Origin: Bacteroidota bacterium
GTDB lineage: Bacteria; Bacteroidota; Bacteroidia; Chitinophagales; Chitinophagaceae
NCBI GenBank assembly: GCA_023391015.1
Contig: JAEWBT010000110.1
Span: 1 to 11,191, forward strand
Length of the DNA stretch: 11,191 nt
Direction of reading: 5' to 3'
Below, piece after piece: positions 1-6,164 of this stretch (its first letter is position 1; each line of letters starts with the position of its first letter). Under the pieces are notes generated by a model, which was not told the DNA's origin, did no database searches, and saw only the letters and a list, made by a program, of their open reading frames with translations. A program made the position numbers and the translations under genes.

Positions 1-23
1 GACAAGGCATGCCTTGTCTCTAC
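1..23. repeat. Palindromic intergenic repeat, cut by the window edge
   Basis: Bases 1-18 (GACAAGGCATGCCTTGTC) are a perfect 18-bp palindrome, followed by TCTAC. The trailing TCTAC suggests that the full unit is longer and begins with GTAGA outside the window. It resembles short palindromic elements (REP/MITE-like) scattered between genes in many Bacteroidota and cyanobacteria; that family link is from memory. It lies upstream of the kinase gene and shows no coding character. Confidence 0.6.
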
Positions 24-161
24 GGACCCCAGAATGCAGAAACGTCGCCGGAATTTCCGGAAATATCACCCAATCCTAATACCTCCTTCCCAATCTCCCT
101 CCTGCCGGTGTTATCTTGCAGCGGTGCGGCTTTTGCTACCCGTGCGTTTGACTTTTTACTC

Positions 162-2573
162 ATGAACCCACCAGAAGACGCATCCGCCAGCCTGCCATCA
201 ACGCTTCCGCTTACCAATGATGACCTGCGGCAGTTTTCTCTGGATGTTTCCGGAATCGGAACCTGGCGGCTGTATCCTGAAAGCCAAATCGTAACCTGGG
301 ACGACCGCTGCAAGGAACTCTACGGCTTTGCGCCCAACGATGAAGTGCCCTACGATCAGGTGTTGCGCTACATGCACCCCGATGATCAGGCAGCTGTGAA
401 CCATGCAGTGATGGCTGCCATAGCGGGCGAGAACGAAGGCCGGTATGAAATTCAGTTCCGCACCATCGGGGCGACCGACGGCAAGACGCGCTGGCTCCTC
501 TGTCGCGGAAAAGCTTTTTTCAATGAAGCCGGCCAAACCATCCTTTTTGCCGGAACGGCACAGGACATTACGGAAGTGGTGCTGGCCCAGCAGCAGGCTG
601 CCCGTGTTGAAAAGATGGCGCAGGAAGCCATTGCCAACGCAAAGGCCGGTACCTACAGCTTTGACCTGAAAACCGGTGAATTTTTGTACTCCCCGCAAAC
701 CAAACGCATTTTTTCCGGCATCGCAGAAGGAACCTTTACCCGCGAGGATTTTGTAAACCGCATTTGTGAGGAAGACCACGCCGTTCGCGACGCCGCCCAC
801 GCCGAAGCACTACAGACAGGAGTTTTAAAATATGATTGTCGTGTAAAGTGGGATGATAGCACCATTCACTGGGTGCGCGTCAGCGGTGCTTATGAGTTTG
901 ATAAAGCCGGCAAACCGGTCCTCTACACCGGCATTCTGGAAGATATCACCTCCCAGAAAAACGCCCAGCTGGCCCTCGAAAAAAGCGAACGCTTTGCCCG
1001 CAACGTGGTGCAGGATTCGCCCGTAGCCAAGTTTATTACCCTGGGGGAGAATCAGGTGCTGGAGATGATGAACCGCGAAATGCTTTCCCTGCTCGGCGCG
1101 CCGGAACCCATTATCGGCATCCCACTTTTAGAGGCCATTCCGGCGCTTCAAAACACCTCTATTCCCGGAATTCTGGAACAGGTTCGCCAAACCGGAACCC
1201 GCACGGAAGTAGCCGAAGAAAGTTTTACCGGACTGAATGCCGCCAACCCGCAAACCCGCCATTATTATCACAAACACAGCCCCCTCCGCAATGAATCCGG
1301 CGACATCTACGGGGTTATCAGTTCCTGGATAGACGTTACCAACGAGGTAGAACTTCGCAACCAGGCCGCCGCCGCGCAGGCCTTGCTGGAAGCGGCCCTC
1401 GAAGCGGCGCAACTGGGCACTTTTGAAATCAACCCAAAGCTGGGCATCATGGAAGTATCGCCGCGCATCTGCGCGTGGATGGGCTTTGATCCCGGCGAGG
1501 CTTTTACCCGCGAAGAAGCCCTGGCGACCCTCACCGACTCCGGTCCCTTGCAAGCCGCCCTGCACGAGGCACTTCTGCCCGACAGCGATGGCGTGGTAGA
1601 TATTGAGTATCAAATGATCAACCGGAAAACCGGCACCGCTCGCTTTATCCGGTCGCGCGGACAACGGTTTTACGATCATCGGCGTGGCCCCATTATCGTC
1701 GGTACCAGCCAGGACATTACCAGCCAACGCAGCTATGCCCTTGCCCTGGAGCAACAAGTGCAGGTGCGCACCGAAGAGCTGGCGGCTGCGGTGGAAGAGC
1801 TTCAGGCCACCAACGAAGAACTGGCCATGAGCAATACCCAGCTCACCCATTCTAACGAAGAATTGGCCCAGTATGCCTATGTAGCCAGCCACGATTTGCA
1901 GGAACCGCTCCGGAAAATCCAGGTGTTTTCCGGAATGCTTGCCGGAAAAGGGGAGCTCGGCCCGGCCAGTCGCGAGCTGATTGGCAAGATCGGGCAGTCG
2001 GCCACCCGCATGGCGCAGCTTATCCGCGACTTGCTGGAGTTTTCCCGCCTGCTCAACTCCGACAGCCGCTATCAGCCTACCAACCTCAACGTCATTGTCA
2101 AAGCAGTACGCAATGATTTTGAACTGATCAGCCGCGAGAAAGGGGCCGTTTTCCTGATAGAAGACTTACCTACCGTGGAGGCCGTGCCCCTGCAGATGAA
2201 CCAGCTGTTCTACAATCTTATTGGCAATGCATTAAAATTTACCCGTCCGGGCGTGGCACCGGAAATTCAGATTTCCGCGTCCTCTATCTCCCAGGAAGAG
2301 GCTGCCCGCTACGTGCCGCGCGTACTACCTGCTGTCCGCTACTGGCGCCTTTGCATCCAAGACAATGGCATTGGCTTTGAAGCCGAATATGCCGAGCAGA
2401 TTTTTGAAGTCTTCAAACGCCTCCACACCCGCGACGCCTACCCCGGCTCCGGCATTGGCCTGGCACTATGCCGGCGTATCCTGGCCAACCACCACGGCGT
2501 GCTGTACACCGAGCCGGTTTCCGGAAAAGGAGCCGTTTTCTATCTTATTGTGCCGGATAGGCAGGAAAGGTAG
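162..2573 (+). CDS. Multi-PAS sensor histidine kinase, soluble
   Basis: Predicted to sense a signal through PAS domains, autophosphorylate on His and pass the phosphate to a response regulator not in this window. The protein is 803 residues. Four PAS/PAC-like units lie near 25-137, 157-263, 275-393 and 407-520; units 1, 2 and 4 end in a DIT motif and unit 3 in DVT. A Glu/Gln-rich coiled coil (about 525-570) follows, then a HisKA H-box with His577 in ASHDLQEPL. The HATPase domain shows the N box (Asn689 in LIGNALKF), DNGIGF from 734 and GSGIGLALC from 762. I see no membrane segment and no receiver domain, so it is probably cytoplasmic. The ATG at 162 is chosen because the in-frame extension back to 9 runs through a palindromic repeat and has no domain-like character. 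The ligand is unknown. Confidence 0.93.
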   Translation: MNPPEDASASLPSTLPLTNDDLRQFSLDVSGIGTWRLYPESQIVTWDDRCKELYGFAPNDEVPYDQVLRYMHPDDQAAVNHAVMAAIAGENEGRYEIQFRTIGATDGKTRWLLCRGKAFFNEAGQTILFAGTAQDITEVVLAQQQAARVEKMAQEAIANAKAGTYSFDLKTGEFLYSPQTKRIFSGIAEGTFTREDFVNRICEEDHAVRDAAHAEALQTGVLKYDCRVKWDDSTIHWVRVSGAYEFDKAGKPVLYTGILEDITSQKNAQLALEKSERFARNVVQDSPVAKFITLGENQVLEMMNREMLSLLGAPEPIIGIPLLEAIPALQNTSIPGILEQVRQTGTRTEVAEESFTGLNAANPQTRHYYHKHSPLRNESGDIYGVISSWIDVTNEVELRNQAAAAQALLEAALEAAQLGTFEINPKLGIMEVSPRICAWMGFDPGEAFTREEALATLTDSGPLQAALHEALLPDSDGVVDIEYQMINRKTGTARFIRSRGQRFYDHRRGPIIVGTSQDITSQRSYALALEQQVQVRTEELAAAVEELQATNEELAMSNTQLTHSNEELAQYAYVASHDLQEPLRKIQVFSGMLAGKGELGPASRELIGKIGQSATRMAQLIRDLLEFSRLLNSDSRYQPTNLNVIVKAVRNDFELISREKGAVFLIEDLPTVEAVPLQMNQLFYNLIGNALKFTRPGVAPEIQISASSISQEEAARYVPRVLPAVRYWRLCIQDNGIGFEAEYAEQIFEVFKRLHTRDAYPGSGIGLALCRRILANHHGVLYTEPVSGKGAVFYLIVPDRQER

Positions 2574-2655
2574 CTTTTAAGCTTTTGAGACAAAAGAGGT
2601 TGCTGAGCGCTAAGAGATACAGGTGAATGGCACACTCAAAAGGTAGTTCCTGCAT

Positions 2656-2674
2656 GGGCGAATTGCATTCGTCC
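2656..2674. repeat. Degenerate short palindromic repeat
   Basis: GGGCGAAT-TGC-ATTCGTCC has 8-base arms with one mismatch around a 3-base centre. It matches the layout of short palindromic intergenic repeats that I recall from Bacteroidota genomes. The mismatch suggests an ageing copy. Confidence 0.45.
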
Positions 2675-2723
2675 TTGGAGACCCAGGAATGCGTGCCCAT
2701 TATGAGCCATTCTACATATATTT

Positions 2724-2795
2724 TGTCATTCTGCCGAAGGCGAAATCTGGAGAATACGACCAATTGTGAGTCCCTTCGACAAGCTCAGGGTGACA
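2724..2795. repeat. Imperfect inverted-repeat element (TGTCA ends)
   Basis: The left end reads TGTCATTCTGCCGAAGG. The right end, read on the other strand, begins TGTCACCCTGAGCTTGTCGA and continues AGGG. Both ends therefore share TGTCA, CTG and GAAGG blocks, giving a roughly 72-bp imperfect inverted repeat. The right arm (CTTCGACAAGCTCAGGGTGA) is a very common intergenic repeat in Bacteroidota, to my recollection. No transposase is present, so it would be a passive REP/MITE-like element. Confidence 0.6.
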
Positions 2796-2983
2796 AAACT
2801 GAAGGGTAGAGGGGCACGATTAAAGCGGGCTGTTTAAGGGATCTTTGGCACCGGAACGGAAATCATGCCGGCTTGCGTCTGCATAATCCGGCTTTAATAG
2901 AAATAAAAGTTATTTAGTGTTGGCATTGTAGTTACTGTGGCATTCATGGAGCTATCCGGCATGATTTTTCCGGAAATTCCGGC

Positions 2984-3322
2984 ATGGAAAACAAAGCCTA
3001 TCACCAATACAAAACCTGCATTGATGCCTGCCTCGCCTGTGCCGCCGTTTGCAACCATTGTGCTGCCTCCTGCCTGCAGGAAGAAGACGTCAAAATGATG
3101 GCCCGCTGCATTCAGTTAGATATGGAATGCGCCGCCCTGTGCTACACCGCCGCCCAACTGATGAGCCTTGGCTCCGATAAAGCCAAAGAAATCTGCCGCC
3201 TTTGCGCCGACGCCTGTCAGGCCTGTGCCGACGAATGCAGCCAACACGATACCAAACACTGCCGCGAATGCGCTGAATTGTGCCGCCGTTGTGCCGAAGA
3301 ATGCCGGAAAATGGCCGCTTAG
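2984..3322 (+). CDS. Four-helix-bundle copper-binding protein (Csp/DUF326 type)
   Basis: Likely binds many Cu(I) ions through cysteines lining a four-helix bundle, as in bacterial copper storage proteins (Csp). The protein is 112 residues with 19 cysteines: 12, 16, 19, 23, 26, 30, 42, 49, 53, 71, 74, 78, 81, 85, 93, 96, 100, 103 and 107. The CxxxC and CxxC spacing places Cys on one helical face, typical of the family, and the length fits. There is no signal peptide or Tat motif, so it resembles the cytosolic Csp3 class rather than exported Csp1. The ATG at 2984 gives the expected Cys-rich N-terminus directly. It is followed 26 bases later by a strong terminator and stands alone, with no copper regulator or P-type ATPase nearby. 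A pure cysteine-rich ferredoxin-like reading is unlikely because the Cys spacing is helical. Confidence 0.88.
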   Translation: MENKAYHQYKTCIDACLACAAVCNHCAASCLQEEDVKMMARCIQLDMECAALCYTAAQLMSLGSDKAKEICRLCADACQACADECSQHDTKHCRECAELCRRCAEECRKMAA

Positions 3323-3348
3323 CAAAAGGTATTTTAGAGAACCTTCCT

Positions 3349-3384
3349 GCCGCTTTATTTCTCTATAAATAAAGCGGCTTTTTT
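3349..3384 (+). terminator. Rho-independent terminator after the copper protein gene
   Basis: A perfect 12-bp stem (GCCGCTTTATTT at 3349-3360 with its complement at 3367-3378) encloses the 6-base loop CTCTAT. Six T residues follow immediately at 3379-3384. It ends the copper-protein transcript and separates it from the phosphorylase gene. The reverse strand lacks an equal T tract, so it acts mainly for + strand transcription. Confidence 0.9.
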
Positions 3385-3395
3385 GTTGTAAAGAA

Positions 3396-3427
3396 TTTAG
3401 AAAAGTCCTCTTTTAACCCAACCTTTG
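3396..3427 (+). promoter_or_regulatory. Candidate Bacteroidota promoter for the phosphorylase gene
   Basis: TTTA (3396-3399) is separated by 20 bp from AACCTTTG (3420-3427), one mismatch from the TAnnTTTG -7 consensus. Transcription would begin at or just after the ATG at 3431, implying an almost leaderless mRNA or that this is not the true promoter. It lies directly after the upstream terminator, where a new promoter is expected. Confidence 0.4.
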
Positions 3428-3430
3428 TCT

Positions 3431-4243
3431 ATGCTCAAACAACTCCACGAAACGGTTTCTTTTCTCAAAAGTCGAGGCGTTCAGGAGGTAGATACCGGCG
3501 TAGTCCTCGGTACTGGCCTGGGCCAACTGCTTTCCCACATGGAGATTGAGTGTACCATTCCTTATAAAGACATTCCACACTTTCCGGAAGCTACCGTAGA
3601 GTTTCACAAAGGCGCGCTCATCTGGGGCCGCATCGGTGGGCAAAAAGTGCTCTTGATGCAGGGGCGGTTTCATTTCTATGAAGGCTATTCCATGACCAAA
3701 ATCGTGTATGGTGTGCGGGTAATGAAACTCCTGGGGGCCACGCGGTTGTTTCTCTCCAACGCTGCCGGCGGTATCAATGCCGGTTTCCGGAAAGGCGACC
3801 TGGTGTTGCTGGACGACCACATCAACCTGCAAACCGAAAACCCGCTCACGGGCCGTAACCTCGACGCGCTGGGTCCCCGCTTTCCAGACATGAGCCGGCC
3901 TTACGACACGACATTAAGTGAAGCACTGCTGCGCCAGGCATCTGCCCTGAATATCCCGCTGAAAACCGGCGTGTACGCCGCCGTCAATGGCCCCAACCTG
4001 GAAACCCGTGCCGAGTATCGTTTCCTCCGCATTATCGGTGCCGATATGGTAGGGATGAGCACCGTTCCGGAAGTGATTGCCGCCGTTCATTGCGGCTTGC
4101 CCTGCGCCGCCATTTCGGTGATCACCGACGAGTGCGACCCCGACCACCTGCAACCGGTTAATATTGAAGAAATTATCGCCGTAGCCGGTGCCGCCGACCA
4201 GAAATTATCGCACTTGCTGGCCCAAACCATTGCTGCCTTTTAA
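3431..4243 (+). CDS. Purine nucleoside phosphorylase (trimeric PNP/MTAP family)
   Basis: Cleaves purine (deoxy)nucleosides with phosphate to free base and (deoxy)ribose-1-phosphate in purine salvage, in the cytoplasm. The protein is 270 residues, the usual length. Family motifs in order: GTGLG (27-31, phosphate loop), MQGRFHFYEGY (76-86), LSNAAGGIN (108-116), GPNLETRAEY (187-196, base-binding Glu) and VGMSTVPEV (207-215). The site equivalent to Asn243 of human PNP appears to be Asp233 in VITDECDP. In MTAP an Asp here favours 6-aminopurines, so base preference should not be assumed. The start at ATG 3431 is preferred to a TTG two codons earlier because it begins a normal family N-terminus. A likely terminator follows. 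It is a single-gene unit with its own candidate promoter. The family assignment is firm; the symbol (punA or deoD) is left blank because usage is inconsistent. Confidence 0.93.
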   Translation: MLKQLHETVSFLKSRGVQEVDTGVVLGTGLGQLLSHMEIECTIPYKDIPHFPEATVEFHKGALIWGRIGGQKVLLMQGRFHFYEGYSMTKIVYGVRVMKLLGATRLFLSNAAGGINAGFRKGDLVLLDDHINLQTENPLTGRNLDALGPRFPDMSRPYDTTLSEALLRQASALNIPLKTGVYAAVNGPNLETRAEYRFLRIIGADMVGMSTVPEVIAAVHCGLPCAAISVITDECDPDHLQPVNIEEIIAVAGAADQKLSHLLAQTIAAF

Positions 4244-4271
4244 GGTAAAGAAACCCTTATCAGCCCCACAA

Positions 4272-4302
4272 GCCTGCGCGCCCTAACGGCGGGCAGACTT
4301 TT
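4272..4302 (+). terminator. Probable terminator after the phosphorylase gene
   Basis: A GC-rich hairpin has arms GCCTGCGCGCC (4272-4282) and GGCGGGCAGAC (4288-4298), pairing at 9 of 11 positions around the loop CTAAC. TTTT follows at 4299-4302. The T tract is short, so termination may be partial. The stem also resembles common GC-rich intergenic palindromes. Confidence 0.5.
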
Positions 4303-4370
4303 GCGGCTTCCGTTCCGGAAAATCCAAGCGCAACAGGCCGGAGAAACGAAGTGTTAAGGATTAAAGTCTT

Positions 4371-4402
4371 TTTCAAACTCTGCCATTCCGGTTGTTCTTT
4401 TG
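4371..4402 (+). promoter_or_regulatory. Candidate promoter for the membrane protein gene
   Basis: TTTC (4371-4374), a 20-bp spacer and TTCTTTTG (4395-4402), one mismatch from TAnnTTTG. It would start transcription near 4408-4412, leaving a leader of about 12-16 bases before the ATG at 4424. This supports that ATG over the upstream in-frame TTG at 4400, which overlaps the -7 element. Confidence 0.4.
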
Positions 4403-4423
4403 CGCGCCTTTTCCATTCTCTGT

Positions 4424-5854
4424 ATGCCTTCCGCGCTGCCCGTTTTCCCCCAAAACAACCGCCTCTTGGGGATCCTCTCCCTTGCTGCGCTAACGGTATT
4501 GCTTTTCTTCGCGCTTATTTTTTGGCAGGAGCGCGGATTTTTCGGCGATGCGCCTTGGATCAGCTTCCGGGTGATCAACTTCGGCATCCTGCAAATTCAG
4601 GAACACCGCTACGGCTCTTTTATCACCCAGCTGTTTCCCCTGCTGGCTACCAAAGCGGGCCTGCCCCTGCGCACCGTTTTATTTCTCTACAGCACTTCGT
4701 TCAATGTTTTTTACCTCGGCGCGGGCATCGTGCTTTTCCGCTGGCGGCAATACCAGTTCCTGTTTCTGCTGGCGCTGTATTTCACGATGAGCTTTAGCGT
4801 GGGGTTCTACTGGACCAACAACGAAGTACACCAGGGCATGACCTGGCTGCTCCTGGCCTTTGGCTGGACGGCCCGCGACGAGCCCCGCCGCTGGCTGTTC
4901 TACTCCGTTTCGCTGTCCTTGTTTTTTCTGGCGCTTTCGTCCCACATGTTGCTGCTGCTGGCCGGTGGCTGCCTGTGGATGCACCTGGTGATTGCCCGCA
5001 TGGCGCCGTTTTACAGCAAAAAACGTAGTTGGATTTTGGCCGCCGCCGTCCTGGCCATCGCCATTTGGCGCTATTATATGAGCAAGGTGCAAGGTTGGTA
5101 CGACGCCGATAGGCTTTCTTTTATTAATCATCTGCATTTTAATAAAATCAGCAGCATTCTTTCCGGCAAAAGCTCGCTTGGCTTCTGGGAGCGCCTGCCC
5201 GCGCACTACCCGGCCTTTCTGGTGCTGGCAGCCGGGTCGGTTTTGGTGTTGATTTTGGGGAAACGCTGGCTGGCACTGGGCTGGCACCTCCTTTCGCTGG
5301 CCTTGTTTTGGTTTTTCATCAGTGCCGCTTTCGAGACGTTCACGCCCTGGTATTCCGAAAGCGATTGGGCTTCGTGGACGATGGTGGCCCTCATCCCGCT
5401 GGCCATTTATGGGTTTCTAATCCCCAATCAATCCTACACCGCTGCGCTCATCGGTCTTGCTTTTGCCCTCCGGCTATTTCACATCTATCAATCCTCCACC
5501 CCTTTTCGTGAGCGGTTTCAAAAACTAAGTTATGTGGTTTCTGTGTTGAAGGGTCGCTATCTGGACAAGGTTGCCATCGTAGTGCCGGATGAAAAAGTAT
5601 TGGAAGACAGCCTCCTCTTATCCTGGCCTTTGCCGGTAGAGGTGATGGAGCTTTCCGGCATTGCGGGCAGCAATCCGGTGGTTTCGCTGGGGCTCATCAA
5701 GGATAAAAGCCTCTTGCCCGCCACCCGCGACACGATGCTGATTCCGTTTGGCAAGCTGCCCGCCAAAGATTTCAATCCGGTTTATTTTCCGGTAGATAGC
5801 GTGGATAAGTATACCGTTCTGCCCCTCGATAGCCTGCTGCACTGGTTGGATTAA
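4424..5854 (+). CDS. Polytopic membrane protein of unknown function, possibly GT-C-like
   Basis: I do not recognise this protein. It has 476 residues. About ten hydrophobic helices lie near 14-34, 83-105, 111-129, 138-148, 158-177, 179-191, 202-217, 262-279, 283-301, 316-334 and 337-351; some may be short or re-entrant. A soluble C-terminal tail of about 110 residues (365-476) follows. A conserved-looking acidic motif, GFFGDAPW (38-45), sits just after the first helix, where GT-C glycosyltransferases carry a catalytic or metal-binding Asp. TNNEVHQGMTW (131-141) is another polar loop. The layout is compatible with a membrane sugar transferase or O-antigen-type protein, but no diagnostic motif proves it. 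The ATG at 4424 is preferred to the TTG at 4400 because the latter overlaps the candidate promoter. It is followed after 2 bases by a possible small gene and then by repeats, and it lacks TTCCGGAA copies. The exporter and glycosyltransferase downstream make an envelope role plausible. Confidence 0.75.
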   Translation: MPSALPVFPQNNRLLGILSLAALTVLLFFALIFWQERGFFGDAPWISFRVINFGILQIQEHRYGSFITQLFPLLATKAGLPLRTVLFLYSTSFNVFYLGAGIVLFRWRQYQFLFLLALYFTMSFSVGFYWTNNEVHQGMTWLLLAFGWTARDEPRRWLFYSVSLSLFFLALSSHMLLLLAGGCLWMHLVIARMAPFYSKKRSWILAAAVLAIAIWRYYMSKVQGWYDADRLSFINHLHFNKISSILSGKSSLGFWERLPAHYPAFLVLAAGSVLVLILGKRWLALGWHLLSLALFWFFISAAFETFTPWYSESDWASWTMVALIPLAIYGFLIPNQSYTAALIGLAFALRLFHIYQSSTPFRERFQKLSYVVSVLKGRYLDKVAIVVPDEKVLEDSLLLSWPLPVEVMELSGIAGSNPVVSLGLIKDKSLLPATRDTMLIPFGKLPAKDFNPVYFPVDSVDKYTVLPLDSLLHWLD

Positions 5855-5856
5855 AA

Positions 5857-5961
5857 ATGCTCCACACTTTTCGCAACCCGATTCGCGTGCTTCGCCATTC
5901 GTTCCGCGTCGTACGCAGGATGTTCCGCGCGTTTCGCAGGTTAGAAATAGCCTTTAATTAA
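5857..5961 (+). CDS. Possible 34-residue arginine-rich heptad peptide
   Basis: An ATG two bases after the membrane-protein stop opens a 34-codon frame ending in TAA. The peptide carries 9 Arg and one acidic residue and has a clear seven-residue rhythm (for example FRVVRRM, FRAFRRL): a bulky hydrophobic residue at position 1, Arg at 2 and 5, and a hydrophobic residue at 4. As a helix it would be strongly amphipathic and cationic. Each heptad is one unit of a 21-bp repeat that continues past the stop in the same frame (FRTLSSP, FHALRRP), so the frame may be only a by-product of repeat DNA or the remnant of a longer repeat gene. The close spacing to the upstream stop would suit translational coupling. 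No ribosome site is visible, and function is unknown. Confidence 0.3.
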   Translation: MLHTFRNPIRVLRHSFRVVRRMFRAFRRLEIAFN

Positions 5962-6023
5962 GCATTTCTATCCATTCGTTGGCCGTTCCGCACCCTTAGC
6001 AGCCCGTTCCACGCATTACGCAG
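5859..6023. repeat. Degenerate 21-bp tandem repeat array
   Basis: Units begin at 5859, 5880, 5901, 5922, (5943), (5964), 5985 and 6006, all in one 21-bp phase. The clearest units fit GTTCCRCGCNTTACGCAG plus 3 bases; 5901, 5922, 5985 and 6006 are best, 5859 matches the unit at 6006 at 15 of 21 positions, and 5943 is nearly unrecognisable. Because 21 is seven codons and about two helical turns, either peptide heptads or phased protein binding could explain it. It fills the spacer between the membrane protein and the exporter gene. It is not CRISPR-like, since there are no unique spacers. Confidence 0.6.
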
Positions 6024-6067
6024 ACCAAAATTCACTCTTGGTTAAGTAATATTCATTACATGTTCGA

Positions 6068-6104
6068 CTTCTAAACCCCAAAAATCCCCTTCTAAGCCCC
6101 AAAA
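6068..6104. repeat. Two-copy direct repeat with 21-bp spacing
   Basis: CTTCTAAACCCCAAAA (6068-6083) and CTTCTAAGCCCCAAAA (6089-6104) differ at one base and are spaced exactly 21 bp apart, the same period as the array upstream but with unrelated sequence. It lies just before the exporter promoter candidate, so a regulatory role is possible. Confidence 0.6.
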
Positions 6105-6117
6105 GCGCATGGCGGAT

Positions 6118-6149
6118 TTTCGCTAACCATAGAAGAAGGTGCAGTTTTG
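6118..6149 (+). promoter_or_regulatory. Candidate promoter for the exporter gene
   Basis: TTTC (6118-6121), a 20-bp spacer and CAGTTTTG (6142-6149), one mismatch from TAnnTTTG. Transcription would start near 6155, about 10 bases before the ATG at 6165. The -7 element covers the alternative TTG start at 6147, which argues against that start. Confidence 0.4.
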
Positions 6150-6164
6150 GTAGGATTTCCGGCC

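Larger units (their letters stand above)
2574..2983. other. 410-base spacer with repeats, no gene
   Basis: Just after the kinase stop is a small hairpin, CTTTTG-AGA-CAAAAG (2582-2596), without a T tract, so it is a poor terminator candidate. Two palindromic repeats follow (2656-2674 and 2724-2795, listed separately). From about 2800 to 2950 I see nothing recognisable. Just before the next gene, TCCGGCATG occurs twice (2955-2963 and 2978-2986) around a TTTCCGGAAA copy at 2967-2976. I found no convincing -7 element for the downstream gene. Short open frames here are translations of the repeats. Confidence 0.6.
6024..6164. other. Upstream region of the exporter gene
   Basis: This AT-richer stretch follows the 21-bp array. 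It contains the 6068-6104 direct repeat and a candidate promoter, both listed separately, and TTCCGG just before the ATG (6158-6163). I see no RNA gene or terminator in it. Confidence 0.5.

Noticed and set aside
9..161. N-terminal extension of the histidine kinase frame to an ATG at 9
   Set aside because: It would translate the palindromic repeat and a TTCCGGAA copy, has no domain character, and PAS 1 begins soon after the ATG at 162.
1128..1892. 254-codon open frame on the - strand
   Set aside because: Antisense shadow of the PAS and coiled-coil part of the kinase; low complexity, no recognisable motif.
2627..2809. 60-codon open frame on the + strand
   Set aside because: It runs through two intergenic repeats; its C-terminal part is the usual translation of the CTTCGACAAGCTCAGGGTGA repeat.
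4244..4423. tRNA or small RNA gene in the phosphorylase-membrane protein gap
   Set aside because: No cloverleaf or CCA end could be made; the hairpin there is better explained as a terminator.
5859..6023. CRISPR array
   Set aside because: Units are contiguous at 21 bp, degenerate, without unique spacers, and no cas genes are present.
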